DNA of 17,350 bases from Limnohabitans sp. (GTDB lineage: Bacteria > Pseudomonadota > Gammaproteobacteria > Burkholderiales > Burkholderiaceae_C): assembly GCA_018883305.1 (NCBI GenBank), contig VEQI01000025.1, positions 1 through 17,350 on the forward strand, written 5' to 3'. The notes beneath the pieces were generated by a model that saw only the letters and a program-made list of their open reading frames with translations, was not told where the DNA came from and made no database searches. The position numbers and the translations under genes were made by a program. Positions 14,235 to 17,350 of the stretch are shown here, piece after piece. Every line of letters begins with the position of its first letter. Position 1 is the stretch's first letter.

Positions 14235-15233
14235 TTAGTCAGCTTTGATGTTGCCGTCACGGATGACGCGAGACCAGGTCATGGAGTCACTTTGCTGGAG
14301 ATCAGCCAGCCTTTTGGGGGTACCGCCCACCAGCGTCACACCCAGCTTCTCGGCCAGTTCCACGATGGAGGGATCACTCAGCGCCTTGTTGATGTCGCTG
14401 TTGAGGCGCTGAATGATGGATGTGGGTGTCCGCGCCGGCAAGTAGACGGCCTGCCACTGCTCCACCACAAAATCCTTTTGCCCCACTTCAGCCATGGTGG
14501 GCACCTCGGGCAACGATTTCAAACGCGACGCAGAGGTCACGGCCAGCGCGCGCAATTTGCCGCTCTTGACATGAGGCATGGCAGCGGCCACGGGCGCAAA
14601 CATGAACTGCGTTTGACCCGCCAGCGTGTCTTGCAGCGCCGGTGTGTCGCCCTTGTAGGGAATGTGTAGAAATTTGACGCCAGTGCGCTGCGACAACAAC
14701 TCCGCTTGCATTTGCAAAATGGTGCCGTTGCCCCCGGAAGCAAATGACACCTGACCAGGTGCGGCCTTGGCGGCCTGCAGCAAATCACCCAAAGACTTCA
14801 TGGGTTGGGTCACCCCCACCACCAGCACATGCGGGATGGTGCCGATCAACACCACAGGCTCCAGGTCTTTCAACGGGTCAAATGACAGCTTGGCCATCAA
14901 ATGCGGGGCGATGGCTTGCGGACCAATCGAGGTGCCCAACACGGTGTGGCCATCCGGGGCAGCCTTCGCCACAAAAGCGCCACCAATGGTTCCGGTGGCC
15001 CCGGCCTTGTTGTCCACCACCACGGGCGTGCCCAAGGATGCCGTCAAACGCTGCGCCAGGTTGCGTCCCAAAATGTCGGTACTGCCACCGGGCGGATAAG
15101 GCACAACCCATGAAATGGGACGCGCGCTGGGCCACTCGGGTTGGGCCACCACATGAGTGGCCGTGATGAGGGAGACAAAGACGGCAACGGCGGCAACCAC
15201 GATTCGGCGTGATGAGGTCGTGTGTGTTGTCAT
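14235..15233 (-). CDS. Bug/TctC-family tripartite tricarboxylate transporter substrate-binding protein
   Basis: Periplasmic receptor of 332 residues. The signal peptide has Arg9-Arg10, a hydrophobic core about 11-25 and probable cleavage after VVA (30). Mature protein opens with WPSARPISWVVPYPPGGSTDILGR, where Asp53 is the expected ligand contact. FLHIPYKGDTP, SGKLRALAVTSASR and LPEVPTMAEVG are shared family blocks. SGKLRALAVTS is identical in the receptor encoded directly upstream, and both proteins end in Lys-Ala-Asp, so the two are the closest pair in the window, though well diverged. Start is ATG at 15233; no good ribosome binding site is seen. The upstream receptor gene ends 31 bp before it. 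Ligand unknown. Confidence 0.9.
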   Translation of the reverse strand: MTTHTTSSRRIVVAAVAVFVSLITATHVVAQPEWPSARPISWVVPYPPGGSTDILGRNLAQRLTASLGTPVVVDNKAGATGTIGGAFVAKAAPDGHTVLGTSIGPQAIAPHLMAKLSFDPLKDLEPVVLIGTIPHVLVVGVTQPMKSLGDLLQAAKAAPGQVSFASGGNGTILQMQAELLSQRTGVKFLHIPYKGDTPALQDTLAGQTQFMFAPVAAAMPHVKSGKLRALAVTSASRLKSLPEVPTMAEVGQKDFVVEQWQAVYLPARTPTSIIQRLNSDINKALSDPSIVELAEKLGVTLVGGTPKRLADLQQSDSMTWSRVIRDGNIKAD

Positions 15234-15264
15234 GGGTTTTGATCTTGTGTCTGGTCTGTTGACA

Positions 15265-16233
15265 TCAGTCCGCTTTGGCCCCCGAGGCCTTGACCACCTG
15301 CCCCCACTTGGCCATGTCGGTACGGATCAGCTGGGCGAATTGTTCCGGCGTGCCCGGAGCCACATCCAGGCCTTGGTCTTCCAGTTTGGTTTTCAAGTCC
15401 GGCGAACTCAGGGCCTTGTTCAGGGTTTGGTTGGCCGTTTGAACCACGGTGGACGGGAGTCGGGCGGGGCCCAGCAGGCCGAACCAGGTGACGGCTTCGA
15501 AATTTTTGTAGCCGGATTCAGCCACTGTCGGAACTTGTGGCAAGTCATCCGTGCGCTTGAGAGAGGTGACTGCCAGGGCGCGCAGCTTGCCGCTCTTGAT
15601 GTAGCCAATCAGGGTGGGGACAGACGAGACATACACGTGCACCAGTCCACCGATAACATCCGTGATGCCTTGTGACGCGCCCTTGTAAGGAATGTGGGTC
15701 AACTTGATGCCCGCCTCACGCTGGAACATTTCTACGGCCAGATGCGCCACCGTGCCGTTGCCCGAGGTGGCGTAATTCAGCTCGGCGGAGGGCGTCTTGG
15801 CCGCGTTGACCAGGTCCGTCAGGGTCTTGTAGGGGGAATTGGCTGGCACCACCATCACCAGCGGTGCTCGGCCAATCAGACCGATGGGGGTGAGATCCTG
15901 GATCGAGTCGTAGGGCAACTTGCTGTAGAGCGAGGGGTTGATGGCCAGGTTGCTGGTCTGCCCGATCACCAGGGTGTAGCCATCGGCCGGGGATTTGGCT
16001 GCAGCGTCCACGCCCAGGTTGCCGCCTGACCCGGGTTTGTTGTCCACGATGAAGTTCCACTTGGCAGCGGAGGACAACTTGTTGGACACATCCCGCGCAA
16101 TGATGTCCGTGCCACCACCTGCCGGGAAGGGCACCACCAAGCGGATGGGTTTGGCGGGCCATGATTGCCCCAAAGCCAGGGTACAAACGCAGGCCAACGA
16201 GAAGGCGGTCAGCCAGGATTTCAATGCACGCAT
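15265..16233 (-). CDS. Bug/TctC-family tripartite tricarboxylate transporter substrate-binding protein
   Basis: Periplasmic receptor of 322 residues, first gene of the seven-gene minus-strand unit. Signal peptide: Arg2 and Lys5, hydrophobic core about 8-21, probable cleavage after ALG or just beyond (about 22). The mature part opens with WPAKPIRLVVPFPAGGGTDIIAR, where Asp43 is the expected ligand contact. LTHIPYKGASQGITDVIGG and LPQVPTVAESGYKNFEAVTWFG are family blocks. Start is ATG at 16233 with GGAG 5 bases upstream (GGAGACCCC-ATG). Being first and directly facing lysR across 125 bp, it is the gene most likely to bind the inducing substrate or a precursor. Ligand unknown. Confidence 0.9.
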   Translation of the reverse strand: MRALKSWLTAFSLACVCTLALGQSWPAKPIRLVVPFPAGGGTDIIARDVSNKLSSAAKWNFIVDNKPGSGGNLGVDAAAKSPADGYTLVIGQTSNLAINPSLYSKLPYDSIQDLTPIGLIGRAPLVMVVPANSPYKTLTDLVNAAKTPSAELNYATSGNGTVAHLAVEMFQREAGIKLTHIPYKGASQGITDVIGGLVHVYVSSVPTLIGYIKSGKLRALAVTSLKRTDDLPQVPTVAESGYKNFEAVTWFGLLGPARLPSTVVQTANQTLNKALSSPDLKTKLEDQGLDVAPGTPEQFAQLIRTDMAKWGQVVKASGAKAD

Positions 16234-16358
16234 GGGGTCTCCAATGTTTTTTTGGGGGCTGAGCTAGGCAGCACGCCGTTGACCGGGCGAAGTATTGGCG
16301 CAATCCGATGTAAAGTCCAATTGATAATTTATCCCAATTCATTCACGAGACTTTTGCA
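16234..16358. promoter_or_regulatory. Divergent control region between receptor operon and lysR, candidate LysR binding sites
   Basis: The 125-bp gap separates lysR from the operon it probably controls. It holds four CCAAT-type boxes: CCAAT at 16241-16245, ATTGG (inverted) at 16294-16298, CCAATT at 16317-16322 and CCAATT at 16334-16339. The last two are direct repeats 17 bp apart, and the second and third form an inverted pair. GATAA-T-TTATC (16323-16333) is a perfect palindrome between the last two boxes, and its GATAAT could also serve as a -10 for lysR. The operon's promoter is not clear: TTGGAC and AATACT on the minus strand, 18 bp apart, are weak matches. Confidence 0.5.
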
Positions 16359-17264
16359 ATGGACCTGCGAGACCTGCGCTACTTTGAAACCATCGCCGAG
16401 CTTCAGCACCTTGGCCGCGCGTCGGAACGCCTGCACCGATCACAGCCGGCCCTGACCAGCAGCATTCGCCGGCTGGAGGCCGACTGCGGGGCTGCCCTGT
16501 TTGAAAAATCCGGGCGCGGCATCCGGCTGACCGAAGCCGGTCATGTGCTGTTGAAGTGGGCCCAGCGCATGCGCTTTGACGTCGAGGATGCGCGTCGGGA
16601 GTTGTCTGCCATTGGGGCTGGTTTGAGTGGTCATGTGCGGCTGGGCATCGTCCCCACGGCCGCTCAATTTTTGCTGCCCCCGGTGGCGCGCCAGTTACTG
16701 AAGGAAGCGCCTGGCGTGACATTGCACACCTCCGTGGGCCTCATCGTCACACTCAAGCCTCAACTTCGCATGGGTGAACTCGACATGATGGTGGCCTCGG
16801 AAAGCACGGAGGAAGAAGGCTTTGTGTCCAAGGTGCTGCTGGAGGACCGCATTGTGGTGGCCACCAGTGAGCGACATGAGGTGTTCAAAAAGTCCGTCAG
16901 CCTCAAGGATCTGACGGCCCATCGCTGGGCACTGCAGCCCCCGGGCTTGCCCACGCGTGACTGGCTGGACCACACGTTTGACCGCCAGGGCTTGCCACGT
17001 CCGCATGTTCAGGTGGAAACCACCAGCCTGCTGATGCTCCCCGCCCTGATTGAACAAACCGGTTTGTTGAGCTTCATTTCACGGCATCACCTGCAAGGTC
17101 CCAGCCGCATCAAGGGCTTGAAAGAAGTGCCCGTCAGGGGCGCCACCATGAAGCGCCGCATTGTGGTGACCTACCGGGAAAACAGTTTTCAGTCCCCCAT
17201 CTCCAGGCGGCTGGTGGAATTGTTTGTGCTGTCGGCTGCCAAGGCTGGCTCTGTCGAGGATTGA
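16359..17264 (+). CDS. LysR-type transcriptional regulator
   Basis: DNA-binding regulator of 301 residues, standard for the family. The N-terminal winged helix-turn-helix (about 1-62) is clear: LRYFETIAELQHLGRASERL, then RSQPALTSSIRRLEADCG and LFEKSGRGIRLTEAG. A linker helix (about 63-90) leads to a two-lobed periplasmic-binding-like effector domain, beginning at GHVRLGIVPTAAQFLLPPVA (about 90-109). Start is ATG at 16359; the ribosome binding site is weak, GAGA about 8 bases upstream. Its divergent position opposite the first receptor gene is the classical arrangement for a LysR protein that activates a catabolic operon and represses itself. The effector is probably the operon's substrate or an intermediate. 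Its stop codon lies in the loop of a long hairpin. Confidence 0.92.
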   Translation: MDLRDLRYFETIAELQHLGRASERLHRSQPALTSSIRRLEADCGAALFEKSGRGIRLTEAGHVLLKWAQRMRFDVEDARRELSAIGAGLSGHVRLGIVPTAAQFLLPPVARQLLKEAPGVTLHTSVGLIVTLKPQLRMGELDMMVASESTEEEGFVSKVLLEDRIVVATSERHEVFKKSVSLKDLTAHRWALQPPGLPTRDWLDHTFDRQGLPRPHVQVETTSLLMLPALIEQTGLLSFISRHHLQGPSRIKGLKEVPVRGATMKRRIVVTYRENSFQSPISRRLVELFVLSAAKAGSVED

Positions 17265-17281
17265 AGGCAACCCTCGACAGA
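17250..17281. terminator. Long hairpin over the lysR stop codon, possible bidirectional terminator
   Basis: TCTGTCGAGG (17250-17259) and CCTCGACAGA (17272-17281) form a perfect 10-bp stem with a 12-base loop that contains the lysR stop codon. No T-run follows. The right arm also belongs to a second palindrome, GACAGA-CGA-TCTGTC (17276-17290), so the two folds exclude each other. Confidence 0.45.
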
Positions 17282-17289
17282 CGATCTGT

Positions 17290-17307
17290 CCACCGGTGGC
17301 TTAAGCC
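17290..17307. repeat. Two adjoining 10-bp perfect palindromes
   Basis: CCACCGGTGG (17290-17299) and GGCTTAAGCC (17298-17307) are perfect palindromes sharing two bases, directly after the lysR hairpins. The second covers the probable stop codon of the convergent gene. Short palindromes without loops are more likely protein sites or chance than hairpins. Confidence 0.35.
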
Positions 17308-17350
17308 AAGGCGGCTGCATTGGGCATGTCGAACTTGGCCTGGTCCAGCG
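17301..17350 (-). CDS. Probable C-terminal end of a convergent gene, product unknown
   Basis: On the minus strand the last 50 bases read without interruption as LDQAKFDMPNAAALA followed by TAA (17301-17303). The reading continues off the window. Codon choice is like that of the neighbours and the gene would converge on lysR with a 36-bp gap holding several palindromes. Sixteen codons are too few to name a family. It is called because a dense genome leaves few empty ends; it could also be non-coding. Confidence 0.35.
   Translation of the reverse strand, partial: LDQAKFDMPNAAALA

Noticed and set aside
10451..16233. Recent tandem duplication of receptor genes
   Set aside because: The four receptors share family blocks but differ over most of their length, including ligand loops and signal peptides, so they are old paralogues or were gathered separately.
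1..17350. Mobile elements, CRISPR array, tRNA, rRNA, frameshifted genes
   Set aside because: No transposase or integrase motifs, no regularly spaced repeats, no tRNA-like cloverleaf and no interrupted family motifs were seen on either strand.

Overview
The window looks like chromosomal DNA of a betaproteobacterium, probably Burkholderiales and possibly Comamonadaceae. The evidence is the GC-rich coding bias, dense gene packing with many 4-bp stop/start overlaps, and several Bug-type (TctC-like) solute receptors, a family greatly expanded in that order. I could not run a search, so the taxon is an inference from gene content. No rRNA, tRNA, CRISPR, insertion sequence or phage gene is visible.

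Layout. (1) 1-2649, plus strand: the end of a PhnD-type binding protein, then phnC and two paralogous phnE permeases, all with 4-bp overlaps. This is a phosphonate-type ABC importer whose start lies outside the window. (2) 2702-5827, minus strand: a three-gene DevBCA/MacAB-like ABC exporter (HlyD-type adaptor, FtsX-domain permease, ATPase). (3) 5924-9418: three single-gene units on alternating strands: a COG3618-type amidohydrolase (+), an acyl-CoA dehydrogenase (-) and an MmgE/PrpD-family protein (+). (4) 9471-16233, minus strand: a tightly packed seven-gene unit read in the order Bug receptor, Bug receptor, RraA-family aldolase, D-2-hydroxyacid dehydrogenase, cyclase-family hydrolase, Bug receptor, Bug receptor. 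(5) 16359-17264, plus strand: a LysR-type regulator divergent from that unit. (6) The last 50 bases probably hold the C-terminal end of a convergent minus-strand gene.

How the genes may work together. The LysR protein probably controls the divergent seven-gene unit. Up to four periplasmic receptors would sense or capture carboxylates. The cyclase-family hydrolase, hydroxyacid dehydrogenase and RraA-type aldolase make a plausible short route: hydrolysis, oxidation to a 2-oxoacid, then retro-aldol cleavage or decarboxylation to pyruvate-like products. No TctA/TctB membrane partner is present, so the receptors must use permeases encoded elsewhere or serve signalling. The substrate cannot be read from the sequence. 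The MmgE/PrpD protein, acyl-CoA dehydrogenase and amidohydrolase next door fit organic-acid catabolism but are not clearly in the same transcript.

The most interesting points are the receptor-rich catabolic operon, a compact palindrome over the ribosome binding site of the amidohydrolase, an acyl-CoA dehydrogenase whose catalytic glutamate seems to be at the alternative (isovaleryl-CoA dehydrogenase-like) position, and a cluster of overlapping palindromes behind lysR.
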